From Linnemannia hyalina (Eukaryota; Mortierellomycota; Mortierellomycetes; Mortierellales; Mortierellaceae): a stretch of 64,000 bases of DNA. Both the position numbers and the translations under genes were made by a program. The notes beneath the pieces are model-generated. The model worked only from the letters and a program-made list of their open reading frames with translations, was not told the DNA's origin and made no database searches. Shown in pieces: positions 23,866 through 35,330 of this stretch; the first letter of the stretch is position 1, and each line of letters begins with the position of its first letter. The stretch is from positions 186,001-250,000 of the forward strand of contig JAHRHY010000025.1 in assembly GCA_019671135.1 (NCBI GenBank), in the 5' to 3' direction.

Positions 23866-24470
23866 TTGGAATAAACAACAAACGGTGACCGCAGTGCATG
23901 CATTTATTCATACCCCCTCCCACACACACACACACACTCATGAGGATGGAATGTGCCCTGTAGCGACCAAGGACCCACGCGCTGCTGACGAGCGGCTGTT
24001 GGAGAATTTGTTAAGAAGGGTGGCATTGTCAATTATGGAGAAGATGGGAAGAATCCCATATATTCGTAGCTAGTTTTATTTTGTCTTCCGTTTAAGCTGT
24101 GAAGAGCTGTGGCGATTGTTGTGCAGAGCCAGGTTCTGGACAGGACTGCAGCTGGTGGATAAGAGTTTGGTCTGTAGTCCCATTTTACTTGCAAATGACT
24201 TTTTCTGTGCTGTTTGTCAGAGAAATAACAATTGTAATTGTGTACGACAAAAAAAAAGTATCTCCTGCTGTCAATGGCCTCGTCGTTTGTACCATTGATA
24301 CTCTGAAAGAACCGCAACACATAATAAAGACTACCATGTGCTAGATGCTGCGTTTCACCCATGCCCATGTCCCCTCCTTGCTGCCACTCTTCTGCTTGCC
24401 CTTTTATCTACCTCGGCGCTTTTTTTTTTTTTTGTATACGTATCTTTATTGAGGTGGTATGTGCTCTTGG
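23866..24470. repeat. Diverged inverted copy of the flank repeat
   Basis: Read on the minus strand, this segment retains blocks of the flank repeat in the same order. AAACAACAAACGGTGAC lies near 23875, a CATGCATTTATTCATAC block near 23897, CAACACATAATAAAGACTACC near 24315 and CCCATGTCCCCTCC near 24365. A TATCTTTATTGA end lies near 24442. The middle (about 23930-24300) is unrelated. With 23186-23490 it forms a loose inverted repeat of about 1.25 kb, possibly the ends of an older element. A (CA)n tract sits near 23921. Confidence 0.55.
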
Positions 24471-24524
24471 AGAAAATGAAGAAGATTTCTGAAGAAAGTA
24501 ATAGCAGAACTGCTTCACCCCTTC

Positions 24525-26556
24525 TTACTTCTCGCGGGGAGCCAAGGCAGCTTGGACACGCTGCAACTTGAATTTAAAGATCGTCTCCCAGAACACAATC
24601 GCCTCCTTGTTCAACCTCCTTCCCTTCCCAACCTCAACTCGATGATCATGCGTCCAAATAATCGCCTGATCCTTTTCCGAGTCTGCAACCTCTCCACCCT
24701 CCGCCGTCACGGGCTTCTGGTTTGCGAAAGCGATCCATCGCTTCTGGATCTCAGTGCTCAATGCCAGCTCAGATTCTGTCAGGACGGTATCCGAGAACGG
24801 GGGTCCGAAAATGATGGGAAGCTCTCCGGCGTGCATTGCTCCCAGTCCGGGAATAATCTCATCCATCTTGTTGAGTGTAACGTCGTAGTAGTATCGCTCT
24901 AGGTGGAAATCATCGCCTCGGGACTTCTTGAGCTCCAACAGGGTGTCGGCAACTTGCTGGACGGGGTACTGGAAGATAAGGTCTCCGACAACTGCGGCCA
25001 GGATTCGGCTGGCGTCTTTGTCAGACTGTGGAATGCCGTAAATGGAATCAAACAAGGGGATGAGCTGAGGCGAGGGGGCGAATTTCTTGACGAGTTCTGG
25101 GAAGGTGGCGAGCTTGGCGTCCCCAAAGGCAGAAGCGAATACTGTGCCTTCATCCTTGTTGGTTCCGAGCATGATCGATTTGACGCTAGGATCGTAAGAC
25201 GAGATCTGGGTAGACCATGTTTGGATGGGCAGGGTGGAGGGCAGCAGTTTACCGCCATCGTGGTAGGGGACGAATTGGAGTCCAGGTACTGCAAGATCCG
25301 AAGCGCGACTCAATTCATCCATAGGGACCTCCCTCAAACGCTTCACCTTCTCCACACCGTCTAGATCCTTGGGAATTCCAAGGGTCTCCACCAAGCGATC
25401 AAAAAGCTGCTGCCCATCCAGCTCGACCACACCGGCGGCCATGGTTCCAACAACACCCGACTGCATAATCGCATGATCAAACAGACCCTTATGGGCAGGG
25501 ATCAACATATGGTAGTGCAACGACAGCGATCCTGCAGATTCACCCCACGCCGTCACATTCCTGTTGTTGCCTCCAAGAGCAGCAATGTTCTCACGGACCC
25601 ACTCGAAGGCAAGTTTCTGATCCTGCAATCCCCAGTTTCCAACAGACTGGTCGTAAAGAGAGACAGGGGTTGAGGAGGTAGAGGCGTAGTGCTCCATGTC
25701 CTGTTGGAGTTCCTTGGATGCTATAAATCCGAATGCGGCGAGGCGGTAGTTGACGGCGACGACAATAACGGGTTGGTTCAGTTTGATCGAGTGTTCGACC
25801 AAGTTTCGCGCATCTATTTTTTTTTGTTTGTTTTTTAAATGTGTGTTAGCGTTAGTCAATTACAAAATAATAAGGTTGCAGGAACAAAAGAAACATTTGT
25901 ATGGGGTCAACGCAAGGTCCTCTCCTGCTGTATTCGCATTCCCCATACCACCACGATTTATGAAAAAGAGAACAGCGAAGGCATATACCATAGAGATGGA
26001 CATAGTTTGCGCCGGTACGTAAAGCGCCACCATGGATCCAAGTCATGACCGGTACAGGCTCGGCTCCCTCCTTCAACGCAGAAAGAGGCACAAAAATGTT
26101 CAAGTTCAGACCATCGACTTCTGAATGCTCAACTCCAAAGGGGTATGTGGGGTGGGATCCGATCTTGAGCATGGATGCGGGCACAAGCCTTCCAAGTGGG
26201 TATAATGTTGCTCCCTGCGGGCATGAGGGTCTATCGTGGACATGATTGTGATTGGGGGAGGAAGAGAGACTTTGTGTTAATTCGTTGTTTTGCTGAGAGT
26301 TGGACAAGTAAAAAAAAAGGATATATACACGTCTGTCTACTACAAACAATAACAAAAGAGAGAATATTAATTACCCCTGGATGGTGGCATCACGGACACC
26401 GGTCCAAGGCTGGGGCTTGACGGCAACGCGCCAGCGGACGGGGGCATGAGCATAGGGGACGTTACGGAAGATGGCGACCTGGCGTTGAGTGTCGACAGAG
26501 CCGCGGATGGTGCCGTAGTTAGGGAGGGTGATGTCGATTGTGTTTTCGACTGTCAT
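24525..26556 (-). CDS. Type-B carboxylesterase (COesterase / alpha-beta hydrolase)
   Basis: This enzyme hydrolyses carboxylic esters; the natural substrate is unknown. Exons are 26556-26375, 26230-25989 and 25813-24525, in frame, 570 residues. The triad is readable as Ser234 in GESAGS, Glu363 in GTNKDEGTVF and His469 in GAMHAGELP. The oxyanion segment WIHGGALRTG precedes it, and NYRLAAFGF is a family landmark. The N-terminus (MTVENTIDITLPNYGTI) shows no signal peptide, unlike many fungal type-B lipases, so an intracellular location is likely. A TATTTAAA word lies about 120 bp upstream on the coding strand. Neither cholinesterase nor lipase specificity can be assigned. Confidence 0.9.
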
Positions 26557-27927
26557 TTTTTTTCTTGGTTGTGCAAATGAAAGTAATAGAAAAGGTTTGG
26601 AGGATGGGGGAGTGGGGGGAGAGAAGAAGGGTATGAAGAGCAATGAAAATGAGCGAGGGTTTTGGAAGAGGGTCAAGGTTTAAATAGTTGGAGGGGAGTG
26701 GGGTTGTGAAGGAAGAAACGGAATAAAGTATGAAAAGCGTTCTCAACAAGTGAGTGATGTCTTTGACCTTCGTTCTTATTGCTTGGCTCTTGGGGTGAAA
26801 GAGAGAACGAGGGAGGAACTGCGCAGGGGCCGACATCAGGGGGGTATTCAATTAGACTTTCGCATGTGTAGACAACTACGATTGAACAACAGCCAGTCAT
26901 CCAGGGTGTAGACAAGCGCAAAAAAAAATACACTAGCGCACCTCCACGATATAATCATTTTTGCGTTGGACATATATTGTTTTTTAATGTATGTCCAACG
27001 CAAATGGTCATGAGTAGGTAGAGCATGCAATGTGCGAGGGGAGAACTTTCGCAACTGGTCGGATTTAATCCTTTTTTGTATAAAAGCGGCCCTGCACATG
27101 TAGACTTCTACTTATTGAATACTCCTCAGAACAATGGATGAACGGGAACAGACACACGGAAGCAATCGAGGGGAGTGAGCCGAATCGAAGAGTGAAGGAG
27201 GGGCCTCCAATGATTGAAAAGAACGCACAGACACGCGGAAGATGATCCCACAGACACACAGTAGCCTTTTCTATTGAAAAGGATCCGGGACAAAGTTAAG
27301 CCTTGGTTGAACCATTGGTCCACTTCATCAATTGTGACGGGGATTGATACTCTCGAGGTATCTAAAGCACATGCACTTGCAACCCGCAACCAAAGAAGGC
27401 CTCCCCCACACCGTTTGCTTAAACACGTTCCTTGTCCTTCGTTCCCACCCTTCCTTCACTCCTTTCATTCAACAACACCTCCCTCTCACCCACCAGCAAG
27501 GACATTGCAATCGCTCACACTCCCATTGACTTACATTCCATTCACTGGACATTCGCACAACAGGACTTCATCATCCCTGATTGTCCTCTCCACATCCTTC
27601 ATTGTCATTCCTTCAACGTGTCATGTTGTGCATTGCATTCGTCATTTTCATTCAAACACAACGGACACCCTTCCTTGTAAGCTCAGCGCAGGTCGAATCC
27701 CAACCCCTTCTCTTCTTTCCCTTTCTTTCTTTCCCTTCTCTTCTTCAAACATACAAAAGCAATTGACAATAGCGCCATGGTAGCATACACAGAGCAACAA
27801 CAACAAAATAAGCACGTTTATATGTAAACCTTTTTTATTGGAGAAAAAGAAAAAGAAAAAGAAAAGAACAGAAAAAAAAAACAAAAACCCCCAATTGTAA
27901 TCGCAATTGCACAGCAACGGTAATGTC
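26557..27927. other. Intergenic region, esterase to S41-like gene
   Basis: This stretch holds the promoter of the carboxylesterase and the 3' flank of the S41-like gene. A 12-bp inverted pair (CGTTGGACATA / TATGTCCAACG) flanks about 26963-27002. ORFs at 27274-27783 are Pro/Ser/Thr/His-rich readings of a C-rich tract with no motif, and I do not consider them genes. A GAAAAA-rich tract lies at 27838-27890, just past the S41-like stop codon. Confidence 0.55.
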
Positions 27928-30149
27928 TTACTTCCAGGCAGCCTTGGCGACCTGGGTCCACATGGCCTCCCTCGACCGTGCATTGATAGGATCGTAATCC
28001 ATCCTATAATCTGTCGCATACCTCACTCCATCAAACTCCAAAGGAATCTTGCTACCGGGTGCAAAGAACTCTGCAAGTACAACGGAGACAATCCCCTGGT
28101 ATGGCGTGGGCTTGAAAGGGCTGGTCATGTTCCCGGACACAAACATGCCCACGAGTCCTTCCTGGGTCACTGCACCTGCGGCGGCGTATTGGTACTTGGA
28201 CAGAGGTTGACCATTGGTGCCGCCGATGCCGTAGGTAAGGACTTTGTACTGGTCGGCGAGATAGTAAGCGACGTTGGCGCAGGCGGAGAGACATCTGCCG
28301 TCGGTGACGATGCGCAGGCGGGATGGGTTGTTGGTCCAGGGGTATTTCGCGAGGTTGGTGTTGACGGGGTGGGTGGCAGGTTTGTAGGCGGTCATCTTTG
28401 TGTATACTGCCTTGCGTCCGTTGCGAGTTTCGGTCACAGTGTCGGTGTAGAGCGAGTTGTCGGTGTAGAGGCGGTTGTTAGCATAGTCAAAGAATCGGGA
28501 ACTGTCGTAGAATCCACCGCCCTGGAGAGAGAACATGTTGCCCATTTGACTGTATCCACCATCAGAAGATTTGAAGACCTTGGTGCTGAGTTGTTGGATT
28601 GCGGGAGTGACACGGAGGTTCATCTTGATAAGCTTATCGAGGGGTCCCTTGTTGGGGAAGAAGAACTGGGCGAAATCGGGACCGACATTGGCGTATCCGC
28701 CATCGCCAGAGACGATATCGATGATGATGTCGGTGACGCCCTTTTGGTAGAGGGTCTCGAGGGATTTGTAGTGAAAGTCAATGTCGTTAAAGTCAATCAT
28801 GGCGGCAACGAAGACGATAACACCAACAGTGGGACGGTCCTTGAGCTGATAAAAGACGGTACTGTTGCCGGCCGCGATCTTGATCGCCTCGGGATATACT
28901 GGAGGGAGTGTAGGGTTAGCGACAGGAGGGGTGGTAACGGAAGGCGAGGGAGGGGAAGTAGCCTGGGCATCGAGCGCTCTCTTGTTGAGAGCATAAATCT
29001 CATCGTGGCGGTCGGACGAAATAGATACCAGATCACGCTTGCGCAGCGAGCCGGCACTGGCATCTGCACCACCAGCAGGAGCAAGACAGACGTTCTTGAT
29101 ATACGACTCTGTATCCGTAAACTGCCAGGGCATCTGTGGGCTAATGGCCCACTCATCCTCCACAATAACCTTCTTCTTCGACCCTCCGCACTGCAGTTCA
29201 TATCGAACAGTTGCTCTCTCGGGCAACAGGTTGCGCAGGGCAAATTGGCCAGGGTAGGCAACAAAGTCTCCAGCGTCGGGCTTGTAGGCCATGGACGCAA
29301 GGGCCTCGTTGAGACGGACGTTGGGGTCCTTGGAGTTCATGAGGAAGCTAGCGCGTTTCTTGACTTGAGCCATTCCGTTCTTGCCGTCGATCTTGGTCAC
29401 GGTACAGTCTTCATATTTGCGACCCTTGTTGTCCTTGTACACCTTCAGCTCCTGTTTGTTTTCATGAGAAGGAGGGGAGCGAGAGTTGCGATGATTAGGG
29501 TATGTAATTTGGGGAGCTGTAGGTTGTTTGTTAGTAAAGATAAAGATCGATGTGTGTTACTGTACCTGCTTGCCGTTGATGACGGGGGCGTACATGCTGA
29601 TGGGTTGCACAAACATGTATGCCACATAGCAATAGGCTAATCAAAACAACGGAGCGCAAATAAGCATAATGTCAGACTCCTGGGAATATTTGCATACCGA
29701 TCGAGAATGGGAAACAAAGAAAAATGAGCAAATGTGATCAACGTACGAGCATAGGCAGCGTGGCCATCATGCAAGGACTCAACAGCCTCATAAACATCCG
29801 TATGAAACTGCCTGTCACTCGTATACCGAGTCCGACCAATCTTCTTCAGTTTGGCAACAATATCCACAGGATCACTCTGGAAGGGCTTCGCCAGACGGGG
29901 TGACAATTCGGTGTCGCGGGAGACGTAGTACTCGTCAAAGATGGTGGTGAGCGAGTCGAGGGTGGCGCGGGCGGCTTCTTTGTTGAAGGGGATGGACGCG
30001 TAGCATTGGGCGACGTCGGCGTAGGTGATGTTGACGCCTTGTTTGACTGCTAGGTCAGAGCAGCCGTTGGAAGGAGCGGCGAGGGAGGTGGTTGCGAGAG
30101 ATGCGACCGAGAGGGAGAGGATGAGGGTCTTGATCGAAAGCGAGACCAT
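27928..30149 (-). CDS. Secreted S41-family (CPAF/tail-specific-like) protein
   Basis: This is a fungal extracellular protein with an S41 peptidase-like fold. Exons are 30149-29747, 29636-29566 and 29451-27928, GT-AG and in frame, 665 residues. Residues 1 to about 24 are a signal peptide (Leu/Ala-rich, ending SLAAPS). The pattern HAAYAPYCYVAYMFVQP is formed across the first splice junction. The family core reads IDIVSGDGGYANVGPDFAQ, then DGRCLSACANVAYYL at about residue 542, where Ser547 is in the position of the S41 nucleophile. A low-complexity Pro/Ser/Thr linker (SPPSPSVTTPPVANP) separates N- and C-terminal parts. A CATAAAAG word about 145 bp upstream could be its TATA element. Whether it is catalytically active cannot be judged from sequence alone. 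Confidence 0.85.
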
Positions 30150-31955
30150 TTTTGTTCCACGTGCTTGGAGGGGAGGTTGGGTTAAGGTGAAAAGACGTAT
30201 TTGGTTGTTTTGTGAGTATTTGTGAGAATATGCTTTGTTGGCTGTTGAGACTTGATGGGAAAACAAGAAAAAAATGAGGATGGTGAGTGCCCTTTTATGC
30301 ATTATTGCATTGTTGGAAAACCAGGGTGGAGGTGGGGATGGAGCAGAGATAGGTGTTAGGGGCGATGACGGCGAGGAAGGACAAGGTGGGATCCTCAGTA
30401 TGCGAATGCTCTTACTCGGTGACACAATGATTTTCCTTGGCACAGCAAGGACCAAGAGATCAAAATGGAGCATGGATCCTTAGCATATAATCAAACCTAG
30501 TTAGGAGAAGGAGGGTACGTGGAAAAAAGGCTCGGCGTCTTTCCTCTTCCCTTCTCCGGACAAATACGTCGCTCCTTGAAATTGGCACCTGACCGATGAC
30601 TGGCAACCAGGGCAAGCCGAGGAATTAATGTTCGTAGCCTAATTGAGAACACATCCAATGCTCCATGATGATGGCACCTATTTTTTGTTCTTTTTCGAAG
30701 AGCAATTGCGATCGCAATATTAACCTTAATTTTGATATCAGCCACGCATGTAATGTACTGTCCCTTTTTTATTTTCTTGGCGCTGTGAGTGTTTTCTTGG
30801 CCATCTATTTCCTTGGCTTTTCTTGCCACTGCGCGGTCTCGGTATGAGACGTTTCCTGATTCTGGGCAACAGCCGTAGCGTGCGACAGTCACTAGATCGA
30901 TTGTATGATTGAGGGATGGACGAATTGTGAGTACGAAAATTATACACCCTACTTCCGTCCTTCGACTCACGTTTTTCACACAAAAACAGCCTTGTGCGCC
31001 AAGGGGGGTGGAGGGCCACATGCAATAGGGGTTGAGCAATTGGGCACACCGTTCAGGTATTTTGCAAATTGACACTGACATGAAAATGTACTGGACAAAT
31101 CGAGAGAGAAGATGCGGTACCCACTGCGCATTGTGGAGTTTCTCCTCCGGGATCATGACTCTTCCCTTCCTCACCTTCTCGCCTTAACCTCAGCTAAAGC
31201 CCTCTCTGACAATCGCCGGTCAGCCTTGATTTTGGTCTGGAGTTCATCCCGCGCCGTGTAATAAACAATTGAGGACCAATGGCATTGAAAGGTCAAGAAA
31301 ACGAAGGAGAAAGAGACATGGTGGATGGGGGGGTTTTTTTTTTTTTTCAAGGTGAAGATGCCCGTCCGTGACGACACATCAGTTTTATCCAATTAAATGT
31401 GGAGCTGTCTAGTGTTCCTCGTACGTGAACATAGTCCAGTAAAGTATCCTAAACCGTACAGCGCACATGAGGATTCTACAGCCCGTCCTCGCCGGGTCAG
31501 GGACGACGCGTGTGGGTCCAGACGACCCTTGTTGCTTTGTGGGACGCGTTCAAGAAATCTAGGTGTGCTCCTCCTCCAAGTCCTTGATGACCATGTTGTC
31601 TCTCCTTTTCATAATATACATGCGCCTCAGGCCCAGCAAGGTGTCGATGACTGCTCGGTCAGCCACTCGAGTATCGCTCTGCTCGCCTCAGCACCGCTGT
31701 TCCCTGTGTTCTGCTGCGGCTCGTCTGCAAAGGCACTCGTCCAATGAGACGATGGCTCTTTTACCCGTGACTTCGAACTTTGAATTGTCACTTCCAGCTC
31801 CTGTAACAAACCAGTGGGCAATTCACACGGACGCGCTCTTTCTTGCTTCCCCTCCACACTCATAAACACACACACACACACACTCTCTCTCTCACACACA
31901 CACACAAGCACAGCAAGGTTGCAAGCAACGACTCCAACAAAGCGCGCGACATACC
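30150..31955. other. Divergent intergenic region, S41-like / F-box genes
   Basis: This holds two opposed promoters. The reading frames here, including 225 codons at 30497-31174 minus, have no recognisable motif and biased composition. A (CA)n(CT)n(CA)n microsatellite at 31866-31912 lies in the probable 5' leader of the F-box gene. A T14 or longer run lies near 31335. Confidence 0.55.
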
Positions 31956-34900
31956 ATGGCCGGGAACAGGACTCGCATCTCCGCAAGACTCCAACCCGTC
32001 GCCGCCGCACTCGCCTCCGCACCCGGATCAGCATCCATCTCGACCGTCCTGGCTTCAATCTCTAACTCAAGTACTCCTACCATCCTTCCCTCCACACCCT
32101 CAACAATCACCTCCACAACACCAGCAGCAATCACAACCAGCCAACCGCAATCATCTCACACCCCTCGGAATCCTCATCGCTCTGCTAATGCCGATCGTAC
32201 GCACCAGGAGGAGCCGGAACAGGTAGTGGAAGCAACAGCATCAGCAACACCTGTCTCACCACCACCACCAGCAGTGACATTTGCGGACGCAACACCTATC
32301 TCGATTCAAGAAGGCGTCAATGCCAGCGACAAGGACCTGATCAGCCTTGAAGTGGCGCCCTCCCCAACCTCCATGTCAACTACTGTCACGCCTACAGCAA
32401 TTGAACCCACAATCAGTAGCGACAAGGGCAATGGCAACACCAACATCAACCATGGAGCTGACGCAGTCTCAATTGCTACCGTGTCAGCATCGTCTCCGCC
32501 TTCAACAACAGCAGCAGCAGCAACAATTCATCCTGGATGCCCCTCGGCACAAACAAACCCGCCAATCGCTTCTTCAACAGCAACAACGAGTGTGGGAATG
32601 GATTCTTTGCCGTTGGAAGGGACAAGCGACGACGTCTGGATAGGACGGGCACCAAATGCAGACGATAATAAATTGGCAGAGGTTCAGTCAACATCAACAT
32701 CAACATCAACATCAACTACTGCTATCGCATCACTTCAAGACGTATCTCCGGCTCCCACTTCGGCACCAATCATCGATCTAACAATGGACATGGATGTGGA
32801 CAGAACTTCGGAGACTATGGGATCCATTGGCAACAGAGAACCACGAGTCACTACCATCAATGGCACCGGACCCTCGAACCATGTCAACAGTCAACCCCAA
32901 ACTGTGCAAAGAGTCCAGTCTAAGCAAACCTCGAAGTCGACATTGCCGCTTACGGTACGGTTGCGGCTCCAGGCGGCCGAGGCTCTGGAACGCAGGAAAA
33001 TGGCGCAATCGGCATCCACAGTTACTCGATCAACACCCCCACCGCCACAGAGACAATCATTATCGACAATTGCACACTCTCGATCATCACAATCGCCACA
33101 ATCCCCAACACCAACACCAGTAGCATCATCCAAGGTCCAGCAGGAAGTCGAGGTCTTGACAGAACGGGAGCAGCAGGAACGGCAACAATTGCTCTCCAAT
33201 CGTGCCACCAACCCTCTGGATCTGCCCGAGATCCGAGCCAATATTGCCAAGTTCTTGACAAGGAGGGATCTCAGGAGCTGCCTTTTGGTCTCGGAGGGCT
33301 GGTGGCAATCTTTCCACCCGGCGCTGTGGGTGAACCTTCGACCTGTCTACAGGAACGTCCTCGGAGGCACGAACGACTACCCATCGGCGATGGACATGCA
33401 TAAGAACAGCCACTTGATCAGGACGTTTGAGTATAATGGACATGGCACTGTGCTGACCTCTATGGTGCCCTCGGTTTATGATCAGTACAAGGCTGAGGAG
33501 CAGATGTGGCACAGGTCTTGGGCAAAGGAGGAGGCGGAGGATAACTGGGCCTATGTTGATGATGATGCCGCCATGAATGGGGATATCAGTATGGATCTGG
33601 ATGAATCCTTGAGCGACTTTGAGAGGAAGATCGAGAGCAGAAGGATCGAACGACTGGCACGGAAGGAACAGATGCAGGATGTCATTGCCGCCAACAAACG
33701 CCAAAACGAGCTCAGCCGTTTCCTTAACGACAGCACCGACTACTCAAAGCACTACTGTCACCAACTAGAGCGACTCATTCTGACGGACAAGCGGTTCTCG
33801 AGGGAGTGGGGATGCCACTACAAGTACTGGCTCCGGTTGATGCAACTGAACTCGGAAACTTTGCGAGCGCTGGAACTTCACTACGCCATTCGATCTTTGG
33901 ACGCCCTTCGGGATTTTTACACAGGCGCCTTTGCTCTGGAGAATGTTCGAGATCTGGTCCTGGTCGACAACGACATTGACGCGCAAAAGACCAAGGTATT
34001 TCTGGAGATGGTGTGCCCGAGGCTGCGGAAGCTAGAGCTCAGGAAGGTCAGGATCGAGTTTGGACCCTTCCCCAACCAACCAGCAACACCAACCGACGGT
34101 GTGATCCAGGCGATGCCGCAAATGAAGTCCCTCACTCTGATCCAGGTCCACGCTCGCAGTAGCACCTTTGGTCTCGACTTTCTCAAGATGTGTCCAAGTT
34201 TGGTCGAGTTGGATTTTCGTCCGCAGTGGGGGATGGCTGTCAAGTCGTTTACGGAAACACTGGCGGAGAAGTTGCCGAGATTGACTCATCTGTCATTCAG
34301 GATGCAGGGACTCTCGGACCTGGATGTCTCGTCGATGATCAAGGGTGTACCGGAACTTCGAAAGCTGGATATCTCTGGCTGTGTCTTTGGGATGATGGCG
34401 GCCAACAACTTGACGACGCGACACCTCCTCTCTGTGACCTATCTTGACATCCGGAGCTGCGCACAAGTGACGGGGACGTTGATCCAGCGGGTCTTGGGCG
34501 AGTGTCGGAGCTTGAGGGTCTTTTTCGCAGATCACATCAGGGCCAAGGATGTTGTTAACAACTCTGTTTATCCTGACTGGGCTTGCATTGGCCTCAAGGA
34601 GCTCACCATCGACATTAGGGGCAGTCCGCACGATCGGGAGACGACAATGAAGGTCTATCGACAGCTGGCGGCACTAGAGTGTTTGGAGTACTTGGATATC
34701 AGCAGGAATACATCCAGTGCCATCCCAGCAACTGACGCTGATGGCAAAGCCAACTGCCTGACATTGGGATTGGACAAGGGTCTGAGGCTGCTGAAGACTT
34801 TGAAACACCTCCACACCCTTGTCTACCGCGCGATCTCCAATAATGACGTTGGCTTGGTTGAGTTGCAGTGGATGGCGTTGGCGTGGCCAAAGCTGGGACA

Positions 34901-35330
34901 TCTGGGAGGCAAGTTGGTGGAGAGGAAGGTCTCACGGTTCAACCCATGCGCGTACCCAAACACGGTCTCGGCCGCTCCTGGAGGTGCGTCCAGTTCTGGT
35001 TCTAGTCCGAGCATTACTTCTGGTTCAGGGTCAAGTACAGGAACAAGTACAGGAACAGGATCAAGGACCATCACCACCGGCAACCAGGTGGAGAAAAGAG
35101 TTGTCTCAGAACCACCGGCGGACCTCATGGCAACAACACTGAGGCGACTGAATCTCCATCGACGGATCCAAGTGATACCTCACCCAGAGGACAAGATTTC
35201 GACAGCGGCGCGCAAGAAGCGGAAGCTGATGCTGGTGGGTGACTCTTCGGATGAGGAGCGGGATCGAGAACGAGATCGACCAAGGATTGGGCAACTCGAT
35301 CCTCGGTACCGTCTCGACTTTCGCGATTGA
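31956..35330 (+). CDS. F-box protein with leucine-rich-repeat-like C-terminus
   Basis: A predicted substrate adaptor of an SCF-type ubiquitin ligase, encoded in one exon of 1124 residues. The first 400 or so residues are Ser/Thr/Ala/Pro-rich with several Thr-Ser runs from trinucleotide repeats (for example around 32690-32715) and should be disordered. The F-box-like segment is near residue 415 (NPLDLPEIRANIAKFLTRRD, then RSCLLVSEGWWQSFHPALW). From about residue 590 regular LRR-like strands follow (LRALELHYAIRSLDAL, VRDLVLVDNDID, LRKLELRKVRI, LRKLDISGCVF, CLEYLDISRN). A basic stretch ARKKRKL near residue 1085 could be a nuclear signal. This F-box plus LRR layout is common in early-diverging fungi as a large family. 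The start is the first ATG after the CA/CT microsatellite. Confidence 0.85.
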   Translation: MAGNRTRISARLQPVAAALASAPGSASISTVLASISNSSTPTILPSTPSTITSTTPAAITTSQPQSSHTPRNPHRSANADRTHQEEPEQVVEATASATPVSPPPPAVTFADATPISIQEGVNASDKDLISLEVAPSPTSMSTTVTPTAIEPTISSDKGNGNTNINHGADAVSIATVSASSPPSTTAAAATIHPGCPSAQTNPPIASSTATTSVGMDSLPLEGTSDDVWIGRAPNADDNKLAEVQSTSTSTSTSTTAIASLQDVSPAPTSAPIIDLTMDMDVDRTSETMGSIGNREPRVTTINGTGPSNHVNSQPQTVQRVQSKQTSKSTLPLTVRLRLQAAEALERRKMAQSASTVTRSTPPPPQRQSLSTIAHSRSSQSPQSPTPTPVASSKVQQEVEVLTEREQQERQQLLSNRATNPLDLPEIRANIAKFLTRRDLRSCLLVSEGWWQSFHPALWVNLRPVYRNVLGGTNDYPSAMDMHKNSHLIRTFEYNGHGTVLTSMVPSVYDQYKAEEQMWHRSWAKEEAEDNWAYVDDDAAMNGDISMDLDESLSDFERKIESRRIERLARKEQMQDVIAANKRQNELSRFLNDSTDYSKHYCHQLERLILTDKRFSREWGCHYKYWLRLMQLNSETLRALELHYAIRSLDALRDFYTGAFALENVRDLVLVDNDIDAQKTKVFLEMVCPRLRKLELRKVRIEFGPFPNQPATPTDGVIQAMPQMKSLTLIQVHARSSTFGLDFLKMCPSLVELDFRPQWGMAVKSFTETLAEKLPRLTHLSFRMQGLSDLDVSSMIKGVPELRKLDISGCVFGMMAANNLTTRHLLSVTYLDIRSCAQVTGTLIQRVLGECRSLRVFFADHIRAKDVVNNSVYPDWACIGLKELTIDIRGSPHDRETTMKVYRQLAALECLEYLDISRNTSSAIPATDADGKANCLTLGLDKGLRLLKTLKHLHTLVYRAISNNDVGLVELQWMALAWPKLGHLGGKLVERKVSRFNPCAYPNTVSAAPGGASSSGSSPSITSGSGSSTGTSTGTGSRTITTGNQVEKRVVSEPPADLMATTLRRLNLHRRIQVIPHPEDKISTAARKKRKLMLVGDSSDEERDRERDRPRIGQLDPRYRLDFRD

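Noticed and set aside
27274..27783. Plus-strand ORF of 169 codons
   Set aside because: Pro/Ser/Thr/His-rich reading of a C-rich tract; neighbouring frames are open too and nothing resembles a known domain.
27907..29640. Plus-strand ORF of 577 codons
   Set aside because: It is the antisense of the S41-like exon; the minus strand has signal peptide, splice junctions and family motifs.
30497..31174. Minus-strand ORF of 225 codons
   Set aside because: Composition is irregular, no conserved motif, no promoter or splice logic, and several overlapping frames are equally open.
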